64,000 nucleotides of DNA, from contig NZ_SZQA01000017.1 of NCBI RefSeq assembly GCF_005233835.1, forward strand, positions 62,001 through 126,000, given 5' to 3'. This DNA is from Herbidospora galbida. Lineage in GTDB: Bacteria > Actinomycetota > Actinomycetes > Streptosporangiales > Streptosporangiaceae. The position numbers were made by a program, and so were the translations under genes. Shown here one piece after another: positions 56,594-64,000 of this stretch (its first letter is position 1; every line of letters begins with the position of its first letter). The notes beneath the pieces were generated by a model. It had not been told where the DNA came from and did no database searches. It saw only the letters and a program-made list of their open reading frames with translations.

Positions 56594-57661
56594 GTGGACT
56601 ATCGGGCGCTGACCCCGGCCGGCCTCCTGACGGCCGGGTTCGACACCCTCGACTCCCCGTGGCGGGCCCGCTGGGAGCCGGGGGACCACACGGAGTTCGT
56701 ACAGGAGCACCTGCCGCCGGAGATCGACTTCGCCACCTCCGGGAGCACCGGCGCCCCCCAGGTCTGGCGGCGGCGGGCCGGGAAGGTGTGGGCGGAGGCG
56801 GGCCTGCTGGCCGAGCTGGTGGCCCCCGAGGAGCCAGGGGCGGTGTTGTCGTTCGCGCCGACCGTGCACCTCTACGGGGCCCTCACCAGCGTGCTGATGC
56901 CCGCCTGGCTGGGGGTGCCGGTGTGGCACCGGACGTCGTTCTTCGGGGCGATGCCCGCGCTGCCGACGCGGCGGGTCGTGGTGGTGGCCACGCCGTGGAT
57001 CTTCAAGCTGCTGCTCGAACACCTCGACTGGGTGCGGTCGATGGAGCACGTGACCGTCCTCTACGGCGGCGCGATGTTGCCCGGCACGGCCGGTGAGCTG
57101 CTCGACCGGACCGGCCGGACGCTCATCGTCGAGGTGATGGGCTCGACCGAGGCGGGCGGCATCGCCACCCGGCGCTGGTCGTCGGGGGAGCCGCCGGCCT
57201 GGACGCTCTTCCGGGACGTCGACTTCCACGGCGTCCCGCCGAAGGAGGAGGCGCCGCTGGTCGTCACGAGCCCCCGGCTCGCCTACCGGCCGGGGGGCGA
57301 GCCGCCCGCGTTCTGGGAGGCCGACGACCACGTCGAGGTGACCGGGCCGCGCGAGTTCCTGCTGACCGGGCGGCGGAGCCGCCTGGTGAAGGTGAACGGC
57401 CGCCGGATCAACCTCGACCTGGCCGAACACGCCGCCGGCGCGGTGCTCGACTGCGCCGACCTGGCCGTCGTCGCGGTGACCGACCCGGTCATCGGCGAAC
57501 ACGTCGACCTGCTCGTCGTGCTCCGGCCGGGCACCGAGCTGGCCGACCTGGATCTGCCCGCCGCCTTCGAGCGGCTGGGAGTGCGGCCCCGCCGGGTGCG
57601 GGCCGTACCGGAAATCGAACGCTCAGCGATGGGCAAGGCGACAACGAAGGTGACCACATGA
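56594..57661 (+). CDS. Short adenylate-forming (AMP-binding) enzyme
   Basis: A 355-aa protein, well below the usual 500-550 aa. Motifs: DFATSGSTGAPQVWRR (P-loop-like A3), SFAPTVHLYGALTSVL, VMGSTEAGGIATRRW (A5), LLTGRRSRLVKVNGRRINL (A8 hinge) and SAMGKATTKV (A10 Lys). The N-terminal subdomain before A3 is almost missing. GTG start with GGAG upstream. Overlaps the MIO enzyme gene by 4 bp, so it may activate that enzyme's product (a cinnamate- or beta-amino-acid-type acid). Length and context differ from standard NRPS loading enzymes. Confidence 0.75.
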   Translation: MDYRALTPAGLLTAGFDTLDSPWRARWEPGDHTEFVQEHLPPEIDFATSGSTGAPQVWRRRAGKVWAEAGLLAELVAPEEPGAVLSFAPTVHLYGALTSVLMPAWLGVPVWHRTSFFGAMPALPTRRVVVVATPWIFKLLLEHLDWVRSMEHVTVLYGGAMLPGTAGELLDRTGRTLIVEVMGSTEAGGIATRRWSSGEPPAWTLFRDVDFHGVPPKEEAPLVVTSPRLAYRPGGEPPAFWEADDHVEVTGPREFLLTGRRSRLVKVNGRRINLDLAEHAAGAVLDCADLAVVAVTDPVIGEHVDLLVVLRPGTELADLDLPAAFERLGVRPRRVRAVPEIERSAMGKATTKVTT

Positions 57662-59127
57662 CGGTGATCATGGAACGGACCGAGGACGACTACCTCGCCG
57701 AGGTGGTGCGCAGCGCCGCGTGGGACGCCACGATCGCGCCGATCACCCCCGGCGACGTCGAGCGCATGGAGGCCAGCGCGGCGACCATCGCCAAGCACCT
57801 GGCGGCCGAGAAGCCCATCTACGGCCTCACCCAGGGCTTCGGCCCGCTCGTGCTCTACAGCGCCGAGTCGGAGCTGGAGCAGGGCTCCTCCCTCATCTCC
57901 CACCTGGGCACCGCGCAGGGCCGGCCGCTCGACCCGGAGGTGTCGCGACTGATCCTGTTCCTGCGGCTCAACAGCTCCCGGCGCGGCTACTCGGCGGTCT
58001 CGCCGGCGTTCTGGCAGAACCTCGCCGACCTGTGGAACGCCGGGTTCACCCCGGTCATCCCGCGCGACGGCACCGTCAGCGCCAGCGGCGACCTGCAGCC
58101 GCTCGCGGCGGCGGCGCTGGCGTACACGGGGTTCGGCGAGGCGTGGCAGCGCGACGGCGACGGCTGGCAGCGGAGGCCCGCCCGGGAGGTGCTCGCCTCG
58201 CTGGGATTCGCGCCCTTCGAGTGGCCGGTCCGCGAGGCGCTCGCCTTCGTCAACGGCACCGGCGCCAGCCTGGCCGTCTCGATCCTCAACCAGCAGTCGG
58301 CGCTGCGCCTGGTCAGGGCCGGGGCGATGTTGTCGGGGCGGCTGGCGGCCCTGCTCGGCGCCAACCCCGAGCACTACGCCGACGCGCACGCCCACGCCCG
58401 CGGCCAGGCCGGCCAGCTGACGGCCGCGCGGTGGATCAGGGCCGAGCTTCCCCCCGGCCACGTGCGCGACGAGCGGCGGGCGCTCCAGGAGCCCTACAGC
58501 CTGCGGTGCGCGCCGCAGGTCCTCGGCGCGGTGCTCGACCAACTGCGGATGGCGGGGGACGTGCTGGCGCGGGAGGCGCGGAACTGCCAGGACAACCCGA
58601 TCACCTTCGAGGGCGAGGTCCTGCACGGCGGCAACTTCCACGCCATGCCCGTCGGGCTCGCCTCCGACCAGATGGGCCTGGCCGTCCACATGGCCGCCTA
58701 CCTGGCCGAACGTCAGCTCAACCTGCTCCTCAACCCGGCCACCAACGGCGACCTGCCGATGATGCTGACACCGCGCGCGGGCCGGGGCTGCGGCCTGGCC
58801 GGGGTGCAGATCAGCGCGACCTCGTTCGTGTCGCGCATCAGGCAGCTCGTCTACCCGGCGTCCCTCACGACGCTCCCGACGAACGGGTGGAACCAGGATC
58901 ACGTGCCGATGGCCCTCAACGGCGCCAACGGGGTGAGCGACGCGCTCGAATTCGGCTGGCTCATCATCGGGTCGCTGGCGCTGGGCATGGCCCAGCTGGC
59001 GGTCATGGTCGGCGACGAGCCGGAGGGGATCTGGGCGGAACTCGCGGAGATCTCCCCGGCGCTGGACGCCGATCGCCCGATGGCGGCGGAGGTGCGCGCG
59101 GCCCGGGACCTGTTCGACCGCGTCTGA
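57658..59127 (+). CDS. MIO-dependent aromatic amino acid ammonia-lyase/aminomutase
   Basis: A 489-aa member of the HAL/PAL/TAL family. The MIO triad Ala142-Ser143-Gly144 sits in GTVSASGDLQPLA. Catalytic Tyr55 is in IYGLTQGFGP. The substrate-selectivity pair is Ser81-His82 (LISHLGTAQG), as in histidase and tyrosine aminomutases rather than PAL. Other landmarks: FVNGTGASLAVSI, NCQDNPITF and NQDHVPMALNGAN. Clustered with an adenylate-forming enzyme and an NRPS, not with histidine degradation genes, so a biosynthetic role (tyrosine- or histidine-derived lyase or mutase product) is favoured. Confidence 0.85.
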   Translation: MTVIMERTEDDYLAEVVRSAAWDATIAPITPGDVERMEASAATIAKHLAAEKPIYGLTQGFGPLVLYSAESELEQGSSLISHLGTAQGRPLDPEVSRLILFLRLNSSRRGYSAVSPAFWQNLADLWNAGFTPVIPRDGTVSASGDLQPLAAAALAYTGFGEAWQRDGDGWQRRPAREVLASLGFAPFEWPVREALAFVNGTGASLAVSILNQQSALRLVRAGAMLSGRLAALLGANPEHYADAHAHARGQAGQLTAARWIRAELPPGHVRDERRALQEPYSLRCAPQVLGAVLDQLRMAGDVLAREARNCQDNPITFEGEVLHGGNFHAMPVGLASDQMGLAVHMAAYLAERQLNLLLNPATNGDLPMMLTPRAGRGCGLAGVQISATSFVSRIRQLVYPASLTTLPTNGWNQDHVPMALNGANGVSDALEFGWLIIGSLALGMAQLAVMVGDEPEGIWAELAEISPALDADRPMAAEVRAARDLFDRV

Positions 59128-59135
59128 TCGTGAGA

Positions 59136-59164
59136 AAGCCCGGCGGGTGTCTCCCGCCGGGCTT
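59136..59164. terminator. Bidirectional terminator between convergent operons
   Basis: AAGCCCGGCGGG / CCCGCCGGGCTT, 12-bp perfect stem with a 5-nt loop, A-rich before and T/C-rich after, between two convergent genes. Confidence 0.85.
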
Positions 59165-59174
59165 CCTCCTTGTT

Positions 59175-60074
59175 CTATTTCTGGACGAACTCCAGCACGG
59201 CCATCGCGCTGTGCAGTTTGCAGGTGGCCTGGGTGAAGGCGATGCTGCGCGGGCCGTCGAGCACCTCGGCGGTGACCTCCTCGCCCCGGTGGGCGGGGAG
59301 GTCGTGCATGAAGACGGCTTCTGGGCACGCGGCCAGCACCTCGGCGGTCACCTGGAAGGGGGCGAAGAGGGTCCGCCAGTCCGGGTCGGGCTTGCTGGTG
59401 CCGGTCGTCTGCCAGCGGGTGGTGTAGACGACGTCGCGGTCGCCCGGCAGGTCGGTCATGTCGTGGCGTTCGCGGACGGTCGCGCCCGACCGCTTGGCCA
59501 GGCTGTGCAGGTCGTCGAGCACCTCCGGCTCCAGGCCGTAGCCCGGCGGGGTGCGGAACTCCAGGTCGACGCCGGGGAAGCGGGGGAGGGCGCGGGCCAG
59601 GGCGGCGGCGGTGTTGTTGCCCTCGCCCACGTACAGGACCCGGAGGCCCTCCAGGCGGCCGAAGTGGGACCACAGAGTGGTCAGGTCGGCCAGGCCCTGG
59701 GTGGGGTGCTCCTCGGCGCTCATCGCGTTGACGACCGGGAGGCCCGCCGCGCTCAGGGCGCGCATCTCGGCCGCCGGGCCGGCCGTTCTGGCAACCAGGG
59801 CGTCGAGCATGCCGGCCATCACCCGGCCGGTGTCCTCCAGGGTCTCGCCCGTGTTGAGCTGGAGGTCGCCGGGGCCGTAGGAGATCGTCCGGGCGCCCAG
59901 CCGCAGGGCTCCGACGGTGAAGGCGGTCCGGGTGCGGGTGGAGGTCTTGCTGAAGTAGACGCCGACGACCCTGCCGCGCAGCGTCTCCGCACGGTTGCCC
60001 GCGAGGTCGACGCCGCGGCGGACGATGCCCTCCAGCTCGGCGTCGGTGAGGTCGTTGAGGGAGATCAGGTTCAC
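59175..60074 (-). CDS. Ornithine-carbamoyltransferase-like enzyme with altered substrate residues
   Basis: A 299-aa aspartate/ornithine carbamoyltransferase-superfamily protein. The carbamoyl-phosphate site is intact: STRTRTAF and HPTQGLADL. The ornithine side is not: the usual HCLP is HDLPAHRGEEV (Cys to Asp) and the usual DVWxSMG-type loop is VYTTRWQTTG. Therefore a different amine acceptor is likely, for example an N-acyl-ornithine, a diamino acid or a biosynthetic intermediate. GTG start overlapping the NRPS stop (GTGA), so it is translated with the NRPS rather than belonging to arginine synthesis. Confidence 0.82.
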   Translation of the reverse strand: MNLISLNDLTDAELEGIVRRGVDLAGNRAETLRGRVVGVYFSKTSTRTRTAFTVGALRLGARTISYGPGDLQLNTGETLEDTGRVMAGMLDALVARTAGPAAEMRALSAAGLPVVNAMSAEEHPTQGLADLTTLWSHFGRLEGLRVLYVGEGNNTAAALARALPRFPGVDLEFRTPPGYGLEPEVLDDLHSLAKRSGATVRERHDMTDLPGDRDVVYTTRWQTTGTSKPDPDWRTLFAPFQVTAEVLAACPEAVFMHDLPAHRGEEVTAEVLDGPRSIAFTQATCKLHSAMAVLEFVQK

Positions 60075-63000
60075 GGGGCTCCTTCGGCGAGAGCGCTGGT
60101 CAGGGCGCGGGCCAGGTCGGTGACGCAGGGGTCGCGCAGCACGCCCAGATGGTCGCCGGGGACCCGGTGCAGCCGCAGGTCGGCCAGTTCCGACCAGCGG
60201 CGCAGGTAGCCGGCGTAGGTGCTGCCCTGGATGGACTCGTGCTTCTCCTGGACGAGTTCGTCGCACAACACCAGGTGCACGGTGCCCTCGTAGCGGGGGA
60301 AGGGGTAGTCGAGGCGGGCCTGGAGGAGCTCCCGCCACGACCGCAGGCGGTCGGCCCACTCCGGGCCGAGGTCGTCGGCGGTGATCTGCTCGGCGTCCTC
60401 GTCGACCACGTCGCGCAGGACCTCCACCAGTTCGTCGGCCGCGGCGGGATCGCCGAACAGGGCCTCGGCCCGCTTGAAGACCTCCAGCTTGGCCAGGTGG
60501 GCCGCGTCGTCGCCGGCCGAGACGTCCAGGACCGGGTCGAGGAGGACCAGCTCGACCTCCTCACCGGCGGCGCGCAGGCGGCGGGCCATCTCCCAGGTGA
60601 TGCCGCTCGAACCGCACCAGCCCAGCAGGTGGTAGGGGCCCGCCGGGCGGGCCGCGCGCATCGCAGCCAGGTAGAGGTCGGCGATGTCGCCGACCGTGCT
60701 CGCCGGGGGGTGGTCGCCGTGCAGGCCCGGCCATTCGAAGGCGGCCAGCGAGCGGCCGAGCGTCTCGGCCAGCACCCGGTACCAGTGGCCGCTGCCGCCG
60801 CCCGGGTGCACGCAGAACAGCGGCGTCTCCGGCCCCTCCCGCAACCAGACCAGCGGGGAGCGGGGGCCGCCCGTCACGGTGGCCAGGCCCCGGACGGTAC
60901 GGTGCCCGAGGAAGTCGCGGAAGGTCAGGGTGATGCCGTGCTCCTCGCGCAGCCGCACGATGATGCGCATCATCAGGAGCGAGTGGCCGCCGATCGCGAA
61001 GAAGTCGTCGTCCCGGCCGACCCTCGCCAGCCCGAGCACCTCGGCCCACACCCCGGCGATGGTCTGCTCCCTGGCGCCCCGCGGCGGGTCGTCGCGCGTC
61101 GCGGACGTGCCGGCGGGCGACGGCAGGGCCGCCCGGTCGACCTTGCCGTTGGCCAGGCGCGGGAAGGCGTCCATGACCGTGAAGTGGGCGGGCACCATGT
61201 GCGCGGGCAGCACCCCGGTCAGGTGGGCGCGCAACGCGGCCACGTCGAGGCCGGGCTCCGCGATCAGGTACGCCGCCAGCGCGCCCCCCGCCGGATGCGC
61301 CACCGCGGCGCGGACCCCCGGACAGGCGACCAGCGTGTTCTCGATCTCGCCCAGCTCGACCCGGAAGCCGCGCACCTTCAGCTGGTGGTCGGCCCGGCCG
61401 AGGATCTCGATCCGGCCGTCCGGGTGCCGCCGCCCCAGGTCGCCGGTGGCGTAGAGGCGGGCGCCGGGCGGGCCGAACGGGTCGGGGCGGAAGTTCTCCG
61501 CCGTGTGGCCGGGCTGGCCGAGGTAGCCCCGGGCCAGGCCGTCGCCGCCGACGTGGATCTCCCCGGGGACCCCGAACGCCGCCGGTTCGCCACCGGGGGT
61601 GAGGACGTGGGAGGTGGCGCCGTCCGCCAGGAACCACGTGCCGTCGTCGACCCGGGCGCCGAAGCAGAAGATCGTGGCCTCGTTGGGGCCGTAGCAGTCC
61701 CAGACCTGCGCGCCGGTCGCGACCAGGCGGTCCTTCAGCGCCTGGGTCATGGCCTCGCCGCCGGAGACGATCCGGAAGCCCGGCGGCGGCGTCCACCCCG
61801 ACTCGACCAGCATCCGCCACGTGGTGGGGGAGCACTGCATCCAGCTCACGTCGTGCGCGGTCAGCAGGTCGGCGAGGGAGAACGGGTCGCGGGCCAGGTC
61901 CTCGGCGGCCAGGACGAGCCTCGCGCCCTGCGTCAGCGCGCCGAAGACGTCGAGCGTGGCGACGTCGGTGGTGATCGGCACCACGGCCGCCAGCACGTCG
62001 TCGGCCGACAGGCCCGGCGTGTGCGCGTTCGACCTGACCCGGTCGGCCAGCGCGGCGTGCCGGACCATCACGCCCTTCGGGCGGCCGGTCGAACCGGAGG
62101 TGTAGATGACGCAGGCGACGTCGTCGGGCTGCGGCGACCACGGCGTGACGTCGTCGTCGAGCGGCTCCAGGCCGGGCGTGACGACCACGCGCGCGCCCGC
62201 GTCGCGCAGCAGCGCGGCCCGCCGGTCGGCCGGGTCGCGCGGGTCAAGCGGCACGTACGCCGCCCCCGTCCGCAGGACGCCCAGCAGCGCGGCGACCAGG
62301 TCGGTGCTCCGGGGCAGGCAGACCCCGACGACGTCACCGGGGGCGACCCCCATCAGCACGAGCCGCGCGGCCCACCGCCTGGCCCGGTCGTGGAGTTCGG
62401 CGAAGGTCAGCGCGCCGTCGGGGGCGACCACGGCGACCTGGTCCGACACCGGGATCCGCTCGTGGACGGCTCCCCGCCAGCCTTCTCCCCGGGGTCCGCC
62501 GCCGAGCGCGAGGATCTCCGCCCGGTCCTCGGCGGCCAGCGCCGACGCCGCGACGGGGCCGTCGGGGTCGGCGGCCATCGCGGTGAGCACCGTCCGGTAC
62601 ATCCGGGCCAGCAGTTCCCCGTACGGCCGGGCCACCCGCTCCGACCGGAGGGTCAGCACCAGCGCGTCGCCCTCGGTCGAGACGGCCAGCGGGAACTCGT
62701 TCGGGCTGATCTCGCTGCTGGCGGCCGTGTCGACGGCCTCCCGGTCGAGGACGTGGAAGTCGAGGTAGTTGAACACGACCTCCAGCAACCGCCCGCCGTC
62801 GCCGAACTCGCGCTGCATCTCCGCCAGCGGGAAGCGCCGGTAGGGCCACAACTCGACCTCCTCGGCGAAGGTGGCGCGGACGAGGTCGGTCCAGGTGCCG
62901 GAGAAGCCGGGGGCCAGGAACGGGACGGGGTTGAGGAACATGCCCCGCACCCGGTCGCCGTCCTTCACCTCGGGGCGGCCGTTGCTGACCAGTCCGCAGT

Positions 63001-64000
63001 GGAACCGCGGCGCCGATGTGAGGGAGCGCCAGACGGCCAGGTGGGCGGCGAGCAGCACGCTCTTCTTCGAGGCGCCGGCCCGCTTGGCGAGCAGCCGGAG
63101 CCCGGGGTCGAGCCCGGCCAGCGGGACGGTCAGTTCGTAGAGGCCCGGCTCGCCCGCCCAGGACGCCGGGATCTTCACCGGCTCCGCCTCGCCGAGGCGG
63201 TCGCGCCAGAAGGCGCGATGGGCCGGGTCGCGCAGGCCGGCCTGCTCCTGGGCGATGAAGTCGGCGTACCGGACCGAGATCCGCTCCTCGGGGAGGGGCA
63301 GCCCGGCGCGGGCGGCGCGGTAGCAGGCCAGCAGCTCCGAGATGAGCGAGTTGTGGCTCCAGCCGTCGAGGACGGCGTGGCATTCGGTGAAGGTCAGATA
63401 CCAGCGGTCGTCGGCGACCCGGTGGGCGCCGAGGCGGACCAGGGGCGCCTTCGTCAGGTCGAACGGCCGCGCCCGTTCGGCCTCCTGGAACTCGAGCAGG
63501 GTCGACGTGGGCAGGGTCACCTCCATTTCCGCCGTCTCGTGCACGAGCTGGCGGTAGGAGCCCAGGTCGAAGGAGGTCCGGAGCACCTCGTGGCGCTCGG
63601 TGACCGCCTCGGCGGCCCGGCGCAGGGCGGCCGGATCGAAGGGGCCGGTGTCGCGGATCAGATAGCTCGTGACGTTGTGGTAGAGGTTCAGGCCGGGGTC
63701 GGCGAGCATCTCGTACACCATGCCGGTCTGGCCCATGGCCATCGGGTAGGCGTCGGCCAGCCCCTCGGGCAGCAGCGCCCGCTCCTCCGCCGGGATCAGC
63801 GCGAACGGGGCGACGCCCGGCTCCTCGGCGTGCGTCCCGCCGGTCCGGACGAGCGCGCCCACGGTCGGGTGCCGGAAGAGGTCCTGGACCGAGAAGCCGT
63901 GCCCGGCGTCGCGCAGCAGCCCGATCAGCCGGACCGCCCTGATCGAGTCGCCGCCCAGCGCGAAGAAGTTGTCGTCGACGCCGACCCGGTCGACCTGCAG
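60071..64000 (-). CDS. Nonribosomal peptide synthetase, terminal part: PCP-C-A-PCP-TE (5-prime end beyond window)
   Basis: An open frame of 1309 residues entering from the right edge. PCP-1: DDNFFALGGDSI (Ser19). C domain (about 75-500): motif CHAVLDGWS (first His of HHxxxDG is Cys). A domain (about 520-1000): VIYTSGSTGRPKGVMV, WDCYGPNEATIFCFG, LKVRGFRVELGEIEN and PRLANGKVDRAALP; pocket residues D-V-L-Q-V-G-C-I-F. PCP-2: DDDFFAIGGHSLLM. TE: PLFCVHPGGGSGHWYRVLAE, nucleophile elbow GWCGSSG with Cys1129, Asp near LLDPVLD and His in VPGDHLGVL. Last module, incorporating one residue and releasing the chain. Confidence 0.93.
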   Translation of the reverse strand: MQVDRVGVDDNFFALGGDSIRAVRLIGLLRDAGHGFSVQDLFRHPTVGALVRTGGTHAEEPGVAPFALIPAEERALLPEGLADAYPMAMGQTGMVYEMLADPGLNLYHNVTSYLIRDTGPFDPAALRRAAEAVTERHEVLRTSFDLGSYRQLVHETAEMEVTLPTSTLLEFQEAERARPFDLTKAPLVRLGAHRVADDRWYLTFTECHAVLDGWSHNSLISELLACYRAARAGLPLPEERISVRYADFIAQEQAGLRDPAHRAFWRDRLGEAEPVKIPASWAGEPGLYELTVPLAGLDPGLRLLAKRAGASKKSVLLAAHLAVWRSLTSAPRFHCGLVSNGRPEVKDGDRVRGMFLNPVPFLAPGFSGTWTDLVRATFAEEVELWPYRRFPLAEMQREFGDGGRLLEVVFNYLDFHVLDREAVDTAASSEISPNEFPLAVSTEGDALVLTLRSERVARPYGELLARMYRTVLTAMAADPDGPVAASALAAEDRAEILALGGGPRGEGWRGAVHERIPVSDQVAVVAPDGALTFAELHDRARRWAARLVLMGVAPGDVVGVCLPRSTDLVAALLGVLRTGAAYVPLDPRDPADRRAALLRDAGARVVVTPGLEPLDDDVTPWSPQPDDVACVIYTSGSTGRPKGVMVRHAALADRVRSNAHTPGLSADDVLAAVVPITTDVATLDVFGALTQGARLVLAAEDLARDPFSLADLLTAHDVSWMQCSPTTWRMLVESGWTPPPGFRIVSGGEAMTQALKDRLVATGAQVWDCYGPNEATIFCFGARVDDGTWFLADGATSHVLTPGGEPAAFGVPGEIHVGGDGLARGYLGQPGHTAENFRPDPFGPPGARLYATGDLGRRHPDGRIEILGRADHQLKVRGFRVELGEIENTLVACPGVRAAVAHPAGGALAAYLIAEPGLDVAALRAHLTGVLPAHMVPAHFTVMDAFPRLANGKVDRAALPSPAGTSATRDDPPRGAREQTIAGVWAEVLGLARVGRDDDFFAIGGHSLLMMRIIVRLREEHGITLTFRDFLGHRTVRGLATVTGGPRSPLVWLREGPETPLFCVHPGGGSGHWYRVLAETLGRSLAAFEWPGLHGDHPPASTVGDIADLYLAAMRAARPAGPYHLLGWCGSSGITWEMARRLRAAGEEVELVLLDPVLDVSAGDDAAHLAKLEVFKRAEALFGDPAAADELVEVLRDVVDEDAEQITADDLGPEWADRLRSWRELLQARLDYPFPRYEGTVHLVLCDELVQEKHESIQGSTYAGYLRRWSELADLRLHRVPGDHLGVLRDPCVTDLARALTSALAEGAP

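Noticed and set aside
57658-59127. Calling the MIO enzyme hutH (histidine degradation).
   Set aside because: The Ser-His pair would allow histidase, but urocanase, hutI and hutG are absent and the gene overlaps an adenylate-forming enzyme in a biosynthetic cluster.
59175-60074. Calling the carbamoyltransferase argF of arginine biosynthesis.
   Set aside because: The ornithine-binding motif is changed, no other arg gene is nearby, and it is coupled to an NRPS gene.

Overview
The window is a high-GC, gene-dense stretch of actinobacterial chromosome. GTG starts are common and many genes in the same operon overlap by 4 bases (ATGA or GTGA). Several markers point to an actinomycete of the Streptosporangiales/Streptomyces kind: the ahpE-DUF3052-aceE neighbourhood, an AmaP/DUF6286/Asp23 cluster, an LmbU-family regulator, DUF5997 beside a LysR-type effector domain, and YtrA-type GntR operons. 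The genus cannot be fixed from the sequence alone.

Layout. 1-6 kb: housekeeping and small regulatory units (PHP phosphoesterase, WYL regulator, MarR/hemerythrin divergon with a palindromic operator, AlaX-type editing protein, flavin monooxygenase with MarR). 6-11 kb: a five-gene translationally coupled minus-strand operon (GntR, ABC ATPase, ABC permease, S41 peptidase lipoprotein, alpha/beta-hydrolase lipoprotein). 11-20 kb: DNA alkylation repair protein, Tat-exported PhoX with a candidate PHO box, a large SCO0854-type protein, an ECF sigma factor, and small enzymes and regulators. 20-25 kb: gene remnants, then a seven-gene Asp23/AmaP envelope-stress cluster behind a sigma-B-like promoter, then a PP2C-like phosphatase. 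25-29 kb: a scarred region with an IS1182-type transposase remnant, a decayed tyrosine integrase and a tRNA-Val gene, around DUF305 and LVIVD-repeat secreted proteins.

28.7-35.1 kb holds a catabolic island. One operon encodes a CaiB-type CoA-transferase, a citryl-CoA-lyase-like enzyme, LigB/LigA ring-cleavage dioxygenase subunits and an NAD(P)-type oxidoreductase. An IclR regulator and a divergent amidohydrolase follow. The same 16-bp palindrome, GCGGAC-N4-GTCCGC, lies in front of both transcription units, so they look like one regulon for an unknown cyclic substrate. The amidohydrolase end is triplicated as palindrome-bearing repeats shared with the convergent ROK kinase gene. 36-41 kb is core metabolism (ahpE, DUF3052, aceE), with a DasR-like motif in the aceE leader.

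41-51 kb: TetR with a membrane protein, a cysteine-peptidase/hydrolase fusion, a membrane-anchored trypsin-like protease, and a MacAB-like exporter operon with its own two-component system. Two nearly identical OmpR-type sites lie before the exporter operon and before the response regulator gene. 51-55.5 kb: a sporulation-delaying-protein-like antimicrobial peptide operon (sdpC-sdpA-sdpB) that continues into an LmbU-family regulator. It is transcribed away from a GntR/DUF1648 pair that could supply regulation and immunity. 55.6-64 kb: the edge of a biosynthetic gene cluster with RfbA, a short adenylate-forming enzyme, a MIO aromatic amino acid lyase/mutase, an ornithine-carbamoyltransferase-like enzyme with changed substrate residues, and an NRPS ending in PCP-C-A-PCP-TE whose thioesterase has cysteine in place of the usual serine. 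The NRPS gene runs off the right edge.

The most interesting parts are the SDP-LmbU locus, the IclR-controlled ring-cleavage/CoA pathway and the cysteine-thioesterase NRPS cluster.
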